Assembly: GCF_000812685.1 (NCBI RefSeq)
Contig: NZ_JWIF01000074.1
Coordinates: 124,001 to 188,000, forward strand
Source of the DNA: Halocynthiibacter namhaensis
GTDB taxonomy: Bacteria; Pseudomonadota; Alphaproteobacteria; Rhodobacterales; Rhodobacteraceae
Length of the DNA stretch: 64,000 bases
Direction of reading: 5' to 3'
Shown: in pieces, positions 44,934 to 54,292 of the stretch
Position numbering within the stretch: position 1 is the stretch's first letter
Layout: each line of letters opens with the position of its first letter
Notes under the pieces: model-generated
The model's input: only the letters and a program-made list of their open reading frames with translations
The model's database searches: none
Told to the model about the DNA's origin: nothing
Translations under genes and position numbers: made by a program

Positions 44934-46097
44934 ATGCGCATTGTTCAGCGCATAGCGAATTGGCTGCGTCCATCAAGTTGGCGCAGTGACACCCGTGCTG
45001 TGGCGCGGCGTGGACCTGTAAACCATGTGGTGATCATTGATGGAACCATGTCGTCTTTACACCCAGAATGCCATACCAATGCAGCGATAACTTACAAGCT
45101 ATTGCATGAACGGGCACCAACTGCGGATATGACATTGTTTTATGGCGCCGGTGTGCAGTGGAAATCATGGCGCGACACGGTGGACGTCATCCGAGGGCGG
45201 GGTATTAACCGTCAAATCCGGGCTGCATATGGGCATTTGTCTTCAAAATATAGGCCGGGGGATAGGATATTTCTGTTTGGATATTCGCGTGGGGCTTTCG
45301 CCGTGCGATCCCTTGCAGGTGTCATTGATCGCATTGGTTTGTTGCGCCCAGCAGAAGCGACGGAGCGCAATATACGTCAAGCCTACCGACATTATGAATG
45401 CTCGCCAGGGGCCGAGACTGCCCAAAGGTTCGCGCGCATGTATTGTCATAACACGCCGGTTGAGATCGAGATGATCGGCGTGTGGGATACTGTCAAAGCC
45501 TTGGGGTTTCGTGCCCCGCTGATTTGGCGATTTGTGCCGGATGTCTATGAGTTTCACAATCACACACTTGGGGCATCTGTACGCCATGGGTATCACGCTT
45601 TGGCGTTAGATGAAACGCGCCAGGCCTTTGCGCCAGTTTTGTGGGATACGCCGGGCGATTGGGCTGGGAACGTTGAGCAGATGTGGTTTAAGGGCGCGCA
45701 TAGTGACATTGGCGGTCAGATCGGTGGGCATGAAGAAAGCCGAGGCCTGTCGAATATTCCTCTCGTCTGGGTACTTGGACGGGCGGAAGCGCTGGGCTTG
45801 CAATTGCCTGATGGATGGCGTGCACGGTTCAAGCGAGATGCAACTGCACCGGCGGTTGGATCCTATCGCGGGTGGGGCATGTTGTTTTTAAATCGTCGGC
45901 GACGCAATGTAGGGCGCGATGTATCTGAAATGATCCACGAAAGCGCTGTCGGACATTCGCCCACAGCGCGGATTTTGCGGGCTGACCTCGCGGAACAAAT
46001 TTTGGGCGAAACTTCTGAGGTGGCGGGGCCACAAAAAACCGCCAAACGCATGGGGGGTGATCGGATGCTTGGTGCGGGAGCGGTGCAAGGTGAATAA
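44934..46097 (+). CDS. DUF2235 domain protein (predicted alpha/beta hydrolase)
   Basis: A 387-residue DUF2235 protein. The family includes T6SS phospholipase effectors (Tle1) but also many stand-alone bacterial hydrolases. HVVIIDGTMSS near residue 32 is the first strand and Asp, FLFGYSRGAFAVRSLAG near 118 is the nucleophile elbow (GxSxG type), and EMIGVWDTVKALG near 178 follows. AAGGA lies upstream of its ATG, 12 bases after the molybdenum hydroxylase stop, so they may be co-transcribed. No T6SS genes are nearby. Confidence 0.88.
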   Translation: MRIVQRIANWLRPSSWRSDTRAVARRGPVNHVVIIDGTMSSLHPECHTNAAITYKLLHERAPTADMTLFYGAGVQWKSWRDTVDVIRGRGINRQIRAAYGHLSSKYRPGDRIFLFGYSRGAFAVRSLAGVIDRIGLLRPAEATERNIRQAYRHYECSPGAETAQRFARMYCHNTPVEIEMIGVWDTVKALGFRAPLIWRFVPDVYEFHNHTLGASVRHGYHALALDETRQAFAPVLWDTPGDWAGNVEQMWFKGAHSDIGGQIGGHEESRGLSNIPLVWVLGRAEALGLQLPDGWRARFKRDATAPAVGSYRGWGMLFLNRRRRNVGRDVSEMIHESAVGHSPTARILRADLAEQILGETSEVAGPQKTAKRMGGDRMLGAGAVQGE

Positions 46098-46115
46098 GGC
46101 AGGGCGCATGGTGCG

Positions 46116-46598
46116 TCAGGGTTTCATGATGATGCAGGTTGTCGACCCGGTGGCATAAAGCTTTCCATCGGCGACACCACGCAATTCGCCACGGGAAATC
46201 CCGGTTGATCGACCAGCATGTTGAACGACGCCGACGGCCTCAACCTCTGTGCCTAAGGGAATGGCGCGGTTGATATTTATTTTATATTCCAAGGTTGTGT
46301 AGATGGAGCCTTTCGGCACTTCAGTCATGACCGCGCAAGCCATGCAACTGTCGAGGATCGTACCATACCAACCGCCATGCACCGTCGACATCGGATTGGT
46401 CAGGTCAAATTCAGGCGTGCCGCGAAACACGACGTGACCCTGTTCTACGCTGTGCAGGTGAAATCCCATTGTTTTGCCAATGGGAGGGCCTGACAAAGTG
46501 CCGTTGAGGACATCCTGCATGAATTCCAGACCTGAGCGTGAGAAGAGATCTTCTTGCGTTGGCATTTGAGCGGGGGAGCTTGCGATGAAAGAGGGCAT
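46116..46598 (-). CDS. PaaI-family thioesterase (hotdog fold)
   Basis: A 160-residue hotdog-fold protein with the PaaI-type segments GKTMGFHLHSVEQGHVVF, STVHGGWYGTILDSCMACAV near residue 85 and YTTLEYKININRAIP. Such enzymes hydrolyse acyl-CoA thioesters. The ATG at 46598 has AAGGA about seven bases upstream; the longer frame reaching 46742 lacks one. It converges on the DUF2235 gene and precedes nothing on its strand. The substrate is unknown. Confidence 0.88.
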   Translation of the reverse strand: MPSFIASSPAQMPTQEDLFSRSGLEFMQDVLNGTLSGPPIGKTMGFHLHSVEQGHVVFRGTPEFDLTNPMSTVHGGWYGTILDSCMACAVMTEVPKGSIYTTLEYKININRAIPLGTEVEAVGVVQHAGRSTGISRGELRGVADGKLYATGSTTCIIMKP

Positions 46599-46758
46599 GG
46601 GGATCCTTGATGTTTCCCCCAGTTGGCCATGAGTTGTATTTGTTTTCAACCCTAACGCGGGGTCGCAGGGCTCCCGCCCCTTTAGCAACGGCGAAGTCGT
46701 CGCAAAAAGTGTTGGGCCGGGCGCGCTTCGCGCGAAGATCAAATGGGTCGGTTATAGG

Positions 46759-47625
46759 TTAGGCAACATTTTGCAGTTTGACCTCGGGCTCAATCCCCAA
46801 AGCGCGACAGGTGTCGCGGGTGAGGTTTGGGGTGTTCAGGGTGTAAAAATGTAGGTCTTGTACGCCCCCATCTAGCAAATCTGAGCAGAGTTCTGAACAT
46901 TGGGCGAGGGCAAGCAGTTCATGGCAGTTATCCCGAGCAGCGTTCTCAAACGCTTGACGAATTTCGGCTGGAATTTGGGTGCCACAGCTTTGTGCGAATT
47001 TGCGTGCACCCGCCCAATTTTCGATGGGAAGAATGCCGGGAAGAATACGATCTCCGTCAATGCCAGCGGCTTGGCAGGCATCGCGGAAGCGAAAGAATGT
47101 GTCGGGGTCGAAAAAGAACTGGGTGATCGCAGAAGTCGCGCCCGCTTCGAACTTACGCTTCAACCACGCAATGTTCTGCGCCATGTCTGTGCTTTCGGGA
47201 TGGGTTTCGGGGTAGGCGCCAACGCGGATATTGAAATCGCCCGCATTGGCCAAGCCTTCGATCAACTCAATCGAGTCCGTAAACCCATCGGCGCGCGGAA
47301 TAAATGCACCGCCCCCGGGGGTATCGCCGCGCAGGGCCACCAAATCGCGGACGCCGGCCTTGGCATAGTTGGCGGCAATCGCAAGCGTCTCTTCGCGACT
47401 GGAATCAACACAGGTCAGATGGGCCGCAACATTCAACCCTGTGGCTTTGCCGATGGTGGTCACGGCGTCATGCGTCAATTTTCGGGTTGTGCCGCCCGCG
47501 CCATATGTCACGGATACGAATTCGGGAGCAAAGGGCGCAAGCGCCTGCACCGTGTCCCAAAGTCGAAAGGAAGCCGCGAGCGATTTGGGCGGGAAGAATT
47601 CAAATGAGATATTCGGGCGGGTCAT
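46759..47625 (-). CDS. metF: 5,10-methylenetetrahydrofolate reductase
   Basis: Makes 5-methyl-THF for methionine synthesis. The 288-residue TIM barrel starts ISFEFFPPKS. It has FVSVTYGAGGTTR near residue 40, HLTCVDSSREET near 70, LVALRGDTPGG near 95 and TQFFFDPDTFFRFRD near 160. ATG 47625 is preferred, although a GTG two codons earlier has a closer AAGGA. It is divergent from a LysR gene with a MetR-type box between them, which fits MetR control. Confidence 0.95.
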   Translation of the reverse strand: MTRPNISFEFFPPKSLAASFRLWDTVQALAPFAPEFVSVTYGAGGTTRKLTHDAVTTIGKATGLNVAAHLTCVDSSREETLAIAANYAKAGVRDLVALRGDTPGGGAFIPRADGFTDSIELIEGLANAGDFNIRVGAYPETHPESTDMAQNIAWLKRKFEAGATSAITQFFFDPDTFFRFRDACQAAGIDGDRILPGILPIENWAGARKFAQSCGTQIPAEIRQAFENAARDNCHELLALAQCSELCSDLLDGGVQDLHFYTLNTPNLTRDTCRALGIEPEVKLQNVA

Positions 47626-47687
47626 CGGCACGGCATCCTTGATCAGCTTTGTTTCGGGTTGTTCATTGGATTGCAGGTTGGTTAGAA

Positions 47688-47700
47688 TGAATCAATTTCA
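47688..47700. promoter_or_regulatory. MetR-type operator between metF and metR
   Basis: TGAATCAATTTCA matches the MetR consensus TGAA-N5-TTCA exactly. It sits in the 108-base gap between the divergent metF and LysR genes, about 63 bases from metF and 34 from the regulator start. That is the arrangement known from enterobacterial met genes. Confidence 0.75.
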
Positions 47701-47733
47701 TAATTCTAAAGATCAATATGAGGATTACTTGAA

Positions 47734-48648
47734 TTGCATATCGAACTTCGCCATCTGCGCACCATAAGAGCCATCCATGAATCTGGCGGCCTGGCCCGAG
47801 CGGCGGGGGTTATGAACATCACCCAAAGTGCGCTTTCGCATCAGATAAAAGGGCTTGAAGATCAGGTCGGTGTTGAGCTTTTTGTGAGGCGCACCAAACC
47901 TTTACGCCTGTCATCTGCGGGATTTAGACTGTTGCGTTTGGCCGAGCGGATTTTGCCAGAAGTTGCCGCAACGGAGGAGGAGTTCAGAGGTCTGCATACG
48001 GGGCGTCACGGACGGCTTCATATCGCGATTGAATGCCATGCGTGTTTTGAATGGTTGCTACCAGTTTTAGAAGAATTCCGCAAAGCCTGGCCCGATGTGG
48101 ACGTGGATATCCGCGCGGGGCTGGCGTTTGACGCGCTGTCTGCGCTTGCACGCGAGGACGTGGATCTGGTGATTTCGTCCGATCCTGAGAACCTGCCAGG
48201 CGTGGAATTTAAGCCTTTGTTTGACTATGAACCCTTGTTGGTGGCCGCCGCGCACCATGATTTCGCGCAAAAACCTTGGGTGGACGCGGCGGATTTGCGC
48301 GACGAAACCTTGCTGACCTATCCGGTGGACCGCACGCGCCTTGATGTGTTCACGGAACTGCTGACCCCCGCCAAGATCGAGCCCAAAGCCACCCGAAAAG
48401 TGGAATTGACAGCAGTGATGTTGCTGCTAGTGGCCTCGGGGCGCGGGGTGGCGGTCTTGCCCGATTGGGTCCTGCGCGAGGTGCGCTACAGTTCCGATTA
48501 TATCACCCGATCCCTGACCGAAATCGGCCTAACCAAACGCCTCTATGCCGCCGTGCGATCCGACGACGCCGCCCAACCCTATATGGCGCATCTCATCCGT
48601 CTTGCGCGCACGGAACCTGTGAAGTTGCAACGGGGGTTGGAGGGGTAA
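47734..48648 (+). CDS. metR: LysR-family regulator, MetR-like
   Basis: A 304-residue LysR protein. The helix-turn-helix is GLARAAGVMNITQSALSHQIK at about residues 19-39. The effector domain runs from about 90 with LHIAIECHACFEWLLPVLEEF, which matches the MetR effector start. Translation begins with TTG at 47734, since the reading LHIELRHLRTI is the normal LysR front and AGGA lies upstream. MetR senses homocysteine. The divergent metF and the MetR box between them support this name. Confidence 0.88.
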   Translation: MHIELRHLRTIRAIHESGGLARAAGVMNITQSALSHQIKGLEDQVGVELFVRRTKPLRLSSAGFRLLRLAERILPEVAATEEEFRGLHTGRHGRLHIAIECHACFEWLLPVLEEFRKAWPDVDVDIRAGLAFDALSALAREDVDLVISSDPENLPGVEFKPLFDYEPLLVAAAHHDFAQKPWVDAADLRDETLLTYPVDRTRLDVFTELLTPAKIEPKATRKVELTAVMLLLVASGRGVAVLPDWVLREVRYSSDYITRSLTEIGLTKRLYAAVRSDDAAQPYMAHLIRLARTEPVKLQRGLEG

Positions 48649-48680
48649 CTACAATACTTTAACATGATAGGAGTGTTTTC

Positions 48681-49385
48681 TTGAAGACTTTTGGACAAAC
48701 TATGGCCCGCATTGGGTTAGGCTTAACCGCTATGGCATTTCTTATGTGGTTGATGTGGCCTTCTGATCCTATTCAAGCAATTCGGGATGTCGAAGCAGAA
48801 CCGTTGTTCGCTTTTAGTGTCGCGCTGTTCGTCTGGATTGCGTCTGAGTTTAAGCGCAGCGAAGAAGTGATTTTTAGAGAATCCTCACCTAACGATGTTG
48901 TCGTTGGCCGACGTCTGGTCAGTTATAGCGCTTACCAATTGCGTGAAGTTTTACGCGATCACGAATTTAGTGATGGTTTGCCTTATCGATACTCAACAGA
49001 ACTTCAGGGATTGAGAGACGAGATTTCCATAGGTCTTATGGGTTTTCAAAACAAAAAACTACAAGAGTACTTTGGCAGCTTTTATCATGAGCTAGAACAG
49101 CTTACATTGATGTTAGCCACTTATACGTCGCCTAGTGGTTTGGGGGATGCAACGCTGTTATACGTTAAGGCTCCAAAGCTGCATCGATACGGGGGTATAG
49201 AAGACCGTTTCAATTCTGGTGAATTTACGGATGTTCAGCTCAAAGAAATAAAAGAGCTGAATGAAAAATGCCGTGTTACCTGGTCCTCTCTTCAGAGATT
49301 GATCAAGAAGGTCAAAGAGCAGGTGCCAGAAGTTTTTGATGAAGCAATTGAATACAAGTGGTTCTATTGGCGCTCTGAAGAGTGA
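48681..49385 (+). CDS. Unknown protein with two N-terminal membrane helices
   Basis: A 234-residue protein I do not recognise. Two hydrophobic stretches (about residues 8-27 and 41-56) are followed by a soluble domain rich in charged residues. The motifs SYSAYQLREVL, GLMGFQNKKLQEYFGSFYHELEQL and VTWSSLQRLIKKVKEQV suggest a helical fold. It starts at TTG 48681, seven bases after GGAG in TAGGAG. Its codon and base use is more A/T-rich than its neighbours, which hints at acquisition. It follows metR by 32 bases. Confidence 0.7.
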   Translation: MKTFGQTMARIGLGLTAMAFLMWLMWPSDPIQAIRDVEAEPLFAFSVALFVWIASEFKRSEEVIFRESSPNDVVVGRRLVSYSAYQLREVLRDHEFSDGLPYRYSTELQGLRDEISIGLMGFQNKKLQEYFGSFYHELEQLTLMLATYTSPSGLGDATLLYVKAPKLHRYGGIEDRFNSGEFTDVQLKEIKELNEKCRVTWSSLQRLIKKVKEQVPEVFDEAIEYKWFYWRSEE

Positions 49386-49550
49386 TGCACTTGGTTCCTT
49401 TTACCGGACAAGACCCGTCGATTGAGGGAGGGGTGTCAGATCCGACACCCCCACGTCGGTTTTGCGCGAAATCGGGTCGCGGGGCACTTTCCATGAATGT
49501 TACTTCTAGGGCAGATTAAGCATAACATTCTGACAGAGAGAGTCGTGCTC

Positions 49551-52061
49551 ATGAAAACACAGGTCAAAGCCCTTGTCGTTGGTGGCGGTGCCATCGGGAC
49601 TTCCATTGCCTATCACCTTGCCAAAGCGGGCTGGGATGATGTGATGCTGATTGAGCGGGATGAATTGACATCCGGCTCGACATGGCACGCCGCTGGTCTG
49701 CTGCCACTGTTCAACATGTCCTATGCGACGACGCATATCCACAAATACTCGGTTGATTTTTACAAATCCCTTGAGGCAGAAACCGGTTTGAACGCTGGTT
49801 TTGCTGTGGTGGGAAACTTGCGTATGGCGCAAACAGATGAGCGTATGGACGAATATATGCTTTACGCGTCCACGGCGGAAACCTGTGATGTGCCTTATGA
49901 GTGGCTGACCCCGGATGAGATCAAATCCCGCTGGCCGCTGATCAACACGGAAGATCTGAAAGGCGCGCTGTATCACAACACCGACGGCTATATTAACCCA
50001 GCTGACGTGACCCAGGCGATGGCGAAGGGCGCGCGTCAGCACGGTGCGGATATCGTGCGTAAATTGCAGGCGGATGCCTTCCATTGGAACGGCACGCATT
50101 GGGACGTCACCTGTACCAAGATGGTCGAAAAAGGTGGCAACCTGGTGGAAAGCGACGAACAGGTCGTGATCACGGCGGAACATGTCATTACAGCGTCCGG
50201 TAACCACGCGCAGCGCACAGCGAAAATGCTGGGCATCAAGATGCCAGCCGTGCCTGTGGAACACCAGTTTGTCGTGATGGATCAGGACCCCGAGCTTGTG
50301 AAATATCGCGAAGCTGGCAACCCAGAGCACCCGGTTATCCGTGATGCGGATGCGCAATCCTATGTGCGTGAAGAACGCGGCGGCTGGATCCTTGGTGTGT
50401 ACGAGAAAAACGCACCAGCCTGTTTTGAACATGGTGTGCCGGATTCATTCCGTGCCGATCTGTTCCCACTGGCGCTGGACCGCATTGAAGACCAATACAT
50501 GGCGATGATCCACCGGATGCCGTCTTGTGAAGAAAGCGGCCTGAAAGATGATTTCAACGGCCCGATTTGTTATACCCCTGATGGCAACCCATTGGTTGGT
50601 CCGGCCCCTGGTCTGCGCAACATGTGGTTGGCAGAAGGGTTCTCATTTGGGATCACGGCTGCGGGTGGTACGGGTTATTACCTTGCCCAGATGATGGTTG
50701 ATGGCGAAGCTGAAATCGATATGGCGTCGCTTGACCCGAAACGTTACAGCCAAAGCTGGATGACCACGGAATTCGCGGCGCGTAAGAACGAAGAATGCTA
50801 CGATCACGTCTATGTTTTGCATCACCCGGATGAGGAACGTCCAGCGGCACGCCCATTGCGTTGTGCGCCGGCGTTTGATCGCCAAAAAGCGCTTGGTGCG
50901 CAATTTGGTTGGGTCAATGGGTGGGAGCGTCCGAACTATTACGGCCCACTCGATGCGCCAGAAAACTTTGACCATGACGCGCGGTCCTTCCGCCGTGGTG
51001 GCTGGTGGCAACACGCTGTGGATGAAGCAAAAGCGATCCGCGAAGGCGTTGGGCTTGTGGATGCAACCGCCTTCACCAAACATGTTGTAAAGGGCCCAGG
51101 TGCGACGCAGTTCCTAGATTGGTTCACCTGTAACAAATTGCCAAAAATCGGCCGTATCAACCTGACCTATGCGCTGACATCTAAGGGCACAACACGCACG
51201 GAATACACCATCGTGCGCAACGGCGAGAACAACTACTACCTTGTTTCTGCTGGGGCTTGGACAGAATATGACGCGGATTTCTTGCGCAAAGCTGCGGAAG
51301 ATAAGATGGAAGACTTCGGCTACATCGAAATCCAGGACGTCACCACGCAATGGGGTGTGTTTGCGATTGCCGGGCCAAAATCCCGCGATGTGTTGAAAGA
51401 GATCATCAACGACGCCGATCCAGAAACAGCCTTGTCCAACAAGCGTTTCCCTTGGCTGTCAGCCCGTCAGATCGAATTGGGCATGTGCCCTGTGAATGCG
51501 ATCCGTGTGGCTTATACAGGCGAACTTGGTTGGGAGCTTCATCACCCGATTGAGATGCAGAACTATCTTTGGGATCTGCTGCTGGCCGCTGGCGAGAAAC
51601 ACGGCATGAAACTGGTTGGTGCACGTGCACAAAACTGGTTGCGCCAGGAGAAATCCTACCGTGCGTTTGGCAACGAACTTGGCCGTGATGCAACACCTGC
51701 TGAGGCGGACCTACCGCGCTTTATCGATCTGGAAAAAGATTTCCACGGTAAAGACGCAATGGTTGAAACTGGTGTGCGCTTTAAATGTTGTACGCTTCTG
51801 ATTGATGGGCCGGATGATGCGGATCCTTGGGGTCACGAGGCGCTCTATCTTGAAGATGGCACAACCCGCGTTGGTCGTCTGACCTCTGGTGGCTATTCCG
51901 TGGCCTTCGAGAAATCCATCGGCATGGGCTATGTGTCGCCTGATATCACGGTGCCTGGCACCAAGTTGAAGGTGAAAATGCAGGACAAGCTGTGGGACGC
52001 AGAAGTGACTGTGGACAGCCCTTATGACCCAACCAACGCGACCATTCGTGTAACTGGCTAA
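49551..52061 (+). CDS. FAD-dependent oxidoreductase fused to GcvT domain (dimethylglycine/sarcosine dehydrogenase type)
   Basis: An 836-residue fusion enzyme that demethylates an N-methyl amino acid and passes the one-carbon unit to THF. Residues 1 to about 370 are a DAO-type FAD domain with VVGGGAIGTSIAYHLA and SGSTWHAAGLL, whose His can bind FAD covalently. A short FAO_M linker follows. The GcvT folate domain is at about 430-720 (VDATAFTKHVVKGPGA, RVAYTGELGWELHHP) and its barrel ends near 830 with VGRLTSGGYS. Dimethylglycine is my best substrate guess; sarcosine is possible. The ATG at 49551 follows AGAGAG. Confidence 0.9.
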   Translation: MKTQVKALVVGGGAIGTSIAYHLAKAGWDDVMLIERDELTSGSTWHAAGLLPLFNMSYATTHIHKYSVDFYKSLEAETGLNAGFAVVGNLRMAQTDERMDEYMLYASTAETCDVPYEWLTPDEIKSRWPLINTEDLKGALYHNTDGYINPADVTQAMAKGARQHGADIVRKLQADAFHWNGTHWDVTCTKMVEKGGNLVESDEQVVITAEHVITASGNHAQRTAKMLGIKMPAVPVEHQFVVMDQDPELVKYREAGNPEHPVIRDADAQSYVREERGGWILGVYEKNAPACFEHGVPDSFRADLFPLALDRIEDQYMAMIHRMPSCEESGLKDDFNGPICYTPDGNPLVGPAPGLRNMWLAEGFSFGITAAGGTGYYLAQMMVDGEAEIDMASLDPKRYSQSWMTTEFAARKNEECYDHVYVLHHPDEERPAARPLRCAPAFDRQKALGAQFGWVNGWERPNYYGPLDAPENFDHDARSFRRGGWWQHAVDEAKAIREGVGLVDATAFTKHVVKGPGATQFLDWFTCNKLPKIGRINLTYALTSKGTTRTEYTIVRNGENNYYLVSAGAWTEYDADFLRKAAEDKMEDFGYIEIQDVTTQWGVFAIAGPKSRDVLKEIINDADPETALSNKRFPWLSARQIELGMCPVNAIRVAYTGELGWELHHPIEMQNYLWDLLLAAGEKHGMKLVGARAQNWLRQEKSYRAFGNELGRDATPAEADLPRFIDLEKDFHGKDAMVETGVRFKCCTLLIDGPDDADPWGHEALYLEDGTTRVGRLTSGGYSVAFEKSIGMGYVSPDITVPGTKLKVKMQDKLWDAEVTVDSPYDPTNATIRVTG

Positions 52062-52116
52062 GCTTCAGTGGGGGGCAGCCCCCACACCCCCGGAGTATTT
52101 ATTGCAAGATGGAAAC

Positions 52117-52147
52117 AGCCCTCGCAGAAATGCGGGGGCTTTTGTAT
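52117..52147 (+). terminator. Intrinsic terminator after the FAD/GcvT gene
   Basis: AGCCCTCGCA pairs with TGCGGGGGCT (52117-52126 and 52131-52140, one G-T pair) across a four-base loop. TTTGTATTGT follows. It lies 56 bases after the stop and 45 before the Nudix gene. Confidence 0.8.
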
Positions 52148-52192
52148 TGTTTCCCTTGGTGAGGTGATTTGGATGAACTTGGAGGATGAGAC

Positions 52193-52642
52193 ATGGCTGT
52201 CTGGCGACCGGTACAAACCATTCGGGTGAAAGCACTTGGCTTACATTGGAGAGATGGGAAGTTGCTTGCTGCAGAGGTGAAGTGTGATGATGGCGAGATC
52301 AAGGGGGTGCGTCCCTTGGGGGGCAGTGTTGAATTCGGCGAAGTCTGGCAAGGGGCGTTGCTGCGAGAGTTTCAAGAAGAACTGGGCATTGATGTGCGCA
52401 TTATCAGTGCGCCGACGGTCATTGAGAATTTGTATACGCACGAAGGCAGCCAAGGGCATGAGATCATATTTGTGGCGGAAGTTGCGTTTCCCACCGGTGC
52501 ATTTGCAGGCGAAGATTCGATTGAGTTCTTTGAGGACAACGGCACGAAATGTGTCGCGCGTTGGTTTGACTTAAAGGATTTGGAAAGCCGCGAGATCCCT
52601 CTTTTTCCTGAGGGGATCGCCGCAAAAATTCTGATCAGGTAA
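52193..52642 (+). CDS. Nudix hydrolase
   Basis: A 149-residue Nudix protein. The Nudix box begins GGSVEFGE near residue 43 and ends REFQEELGI near 64, which matches G-x5-E-x7-REUxEExGU closely. GGAGG lies seven bases before the ATG at 52193. The last eight bases overlap the convergent DAO-family gene. The substrate cannot be told from the sequence. Confidence 0.9.
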   Translation: MAVWRPVQTIRVKALGLHWRDGKLLAAEVKCDDGEIKGVRPLGGSVEFGEVWQGALLREFQEELGIDVRIISAPTVIENLYTHEGSQGHEIIFVAEVAFPTGAFAGEDSIEFFEDNGTKCVARWFDLKDLESREIPLFPEGIAAKILIR

Positions 52643-53714
52643 ATCGCGTGGGTGAGAGGCGTTTGATGATGTCGGTGTCGATTTTCGAGGGCCGACCTAT
52701 GATCAGGTCCGCTACGAGTTGCCCCGTGGCAGGTGAGCTTTGCATGCCATAGCCACCTTGGCCTGCGCACCAGAAGAAGCCGGGGGCTTGCCCGTCAAAG
52801 CCCAGCACAAGGTTTCGGTCCGGAGCGAAGCTGCGCAGGCCGGCCCAGTTGGATGTGACGCGGGTGACCTCGCTGGTGACGACCTCTTGGTAGCGGGCGA
52901 TGCCTTCTGCCAGGGTGATATCATCGGCCCAGGCGTCGTGAGCGTCCACCGGGTCCTCATCCGCGGGCGAAATGATCAACGCCCCGGCATCTGGTTTGGC
53001 GTACCAAGTTTCGCCTGGGCCAAATAGGATGGGCCATGCCGAGACGTCTAGGTCTGCGGGGGCAGGGATGCGGGCAACAGATCGGCGAAAGGGTTGAATG
53101 AGAATGCCTTGAGCGCCGGCAATCTGCGCGATGTGACTGGCCCAAGCGCCTGCGGCATTGATTACTACATCTGCAGTGAATGCTTGTTCGCCAGCCATCA
53201 CGTGCCATCGGCCGTTCACGCGGGACATCTTATCAACATGGGCGTTCATAACAAACTTAGCACCATCGGCGCGCGCCATTTTTGTATAGCTTTGCATCAG
53301 GCGGTCTGTGTCGATATCCGACGCGCCATGCGCGTGGGCATAGCGTGTAATCACGTCGGGGTTCAGGATCGGAATAATGGATTGCGCTTGCGTTTTGGTG
53401 AGCTCTGTTAGCCCCATGGCCTCTACATCAGCATCAAATGCTGCATTTTGACCTTCCTTTCCCACAAGCATAAAGCCGCGCGGTGACAAGAAACCGCCGT
53501 CATGGGTGTCCATGAACGAACGGCTGGCTTTGTTGAGGGCGATGGTGGTCTCTTGGCCGTATTGTTCTTCGAATAACGCGGCAGAACGCCCGGATGTGTG
53601 GTACCCAGTCGCGCTTTCAGCTTCGAGCATTGTGACATTGGCGTGTGCTGCGAGATGTGCTGCCGCGCTGAGGCCAGCTACTCCGCCGCCGATAATGAGA
53701 ATATCTTGTTTCAT
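52635..53714 (-). CDS. DAO-family FAD-dependent oxidoreductase
   Basis: A 359-residue flavoprotein with ILIIGGGVAGLSAAAHLA at the front, a SATGYHTSGRSAALFEEQYG segment near residue 38 and VLGFDGQAPGFFWCAGQGGYG near 315. The style is that of D-amino-acid/glycine oxidases and D-arginine dehydrogenase. It converges with the Nudix gene with an eight-base overlap. There is no partner for electron transfer nearby and the substrate is unknown. Confidence 0.88.
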   Translation of the reverse strand: MKQDILIIGGGVAGLSAAAHLAAHANVTMLEAESATGYHTSGRSAALFEEQYGQETTIALNKASRSFMDTHDGGFLSPRGFMLVGKEGQNAAFDADVEAMGLTELTKTQAQSIIPILNPDVITRYAHAHGASDIDTDRLMQSYTKMARADGAKFVMNAHVDKMSRVNGRWHVMAGEQAFTADVVINAAGAWASHIAQIAGAQGILIQPFRRSVARIPAPADLDVSAWPILFGPGETWYAKPDAGALIISPADEDPVDAHDAWADDITLAEGIARYQEVVTSEVTRVTSNWAGLRSFAPDRNLVLGFDGQAPGFFWCAGQGGYGMQSSPATGQLVADLIIGRPSKIDTDIIKRLSPTRFT

Positions 53715-53989
53715 GCGACGAATTTGACATGGGTTAATAGAATATCAAGCGAAATTTCGCGTGCCTAACGTGGCGGAGAATTGCGCTTACTGCATGGCAG
53801 CCATGATGGCACTGCGAACACACGCATATGTGCGCAGCTGCAGGGTGGAAACTTGGTGAAAGATCCCTAACTGAAGGACAGAAAGAACATAGATGTGCGA
53901 TTTCTCAGTGGGTCCCTGCGTGTTGAGGCAGATTGGCCCCGAAAGAACGCTGCGATTGTTGAGAAAGCCTAGGTTGATAAGGATTGAAG

Positions 53990-54292
53990 ATGAAATTGTT
54001 AAAATACATGGCCTCCAGTTTTGGTGGCATCTGCCTTGGGGTATTGATCAATCCGGCATTCGCTGATCCGTCCGTAACAGGGAACGGGGCGTTCCCGCGG
54101 GTATCAAGTGAAGTTGTTCAGGAGGTGCCATCCGTGCCAGCTTCAGTGCAGCCGGGTCACAGCCCAGAAGCGCAGGCAATTTTTGATCAGTTGGCTGCAG
54201 AGGAAAAAGGGCGCTCACCCGTGGCGCGTTCAAGTTTGGGAACGATGATACAGTCCTCAAAACCGGCAATAGATTATCCTGAAGGGCGCTAA
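53990..54292 (+). CDS. Small secreted protein of unknown function
   Basis: A 100-residue protein with a signal peptide (MKLLKYMASSFGGICLGVLI, cleaved after about AFA near residue 25). The mature part is short and Pro/Ser/Ala-rich with no recognised domain. AAGGA lies about six bases before the ATG at 53990; a TTG two codons upstream is less likely. It stands alone in a region with few genes between the DAO gene and rlmB. Confidence 0.6.
   Translation: MKLLKYMASSFGGICLGVLINPAFADPSVTGNGAFPRVSSEVVQEVPSVPASVQPGHSPEAQAIFDQLAAEEKGRSPVARSSLGTMIQSSKPAIDYPEGR

Noticed and set aside
44934-46097. Type VI secretion effector
   Set aside because: DUF2235 includes T6SS lipases, but no VgrG, PAAR, immunity or T6SS gene is nearby.
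49430-49451. GGGGTGTC/GACACCCC hairpin as a terminator of the unknown membrane gene
   Set aside because: The stem is good but no T-run follows closely. It could be a structure of another kind; not enough to call.
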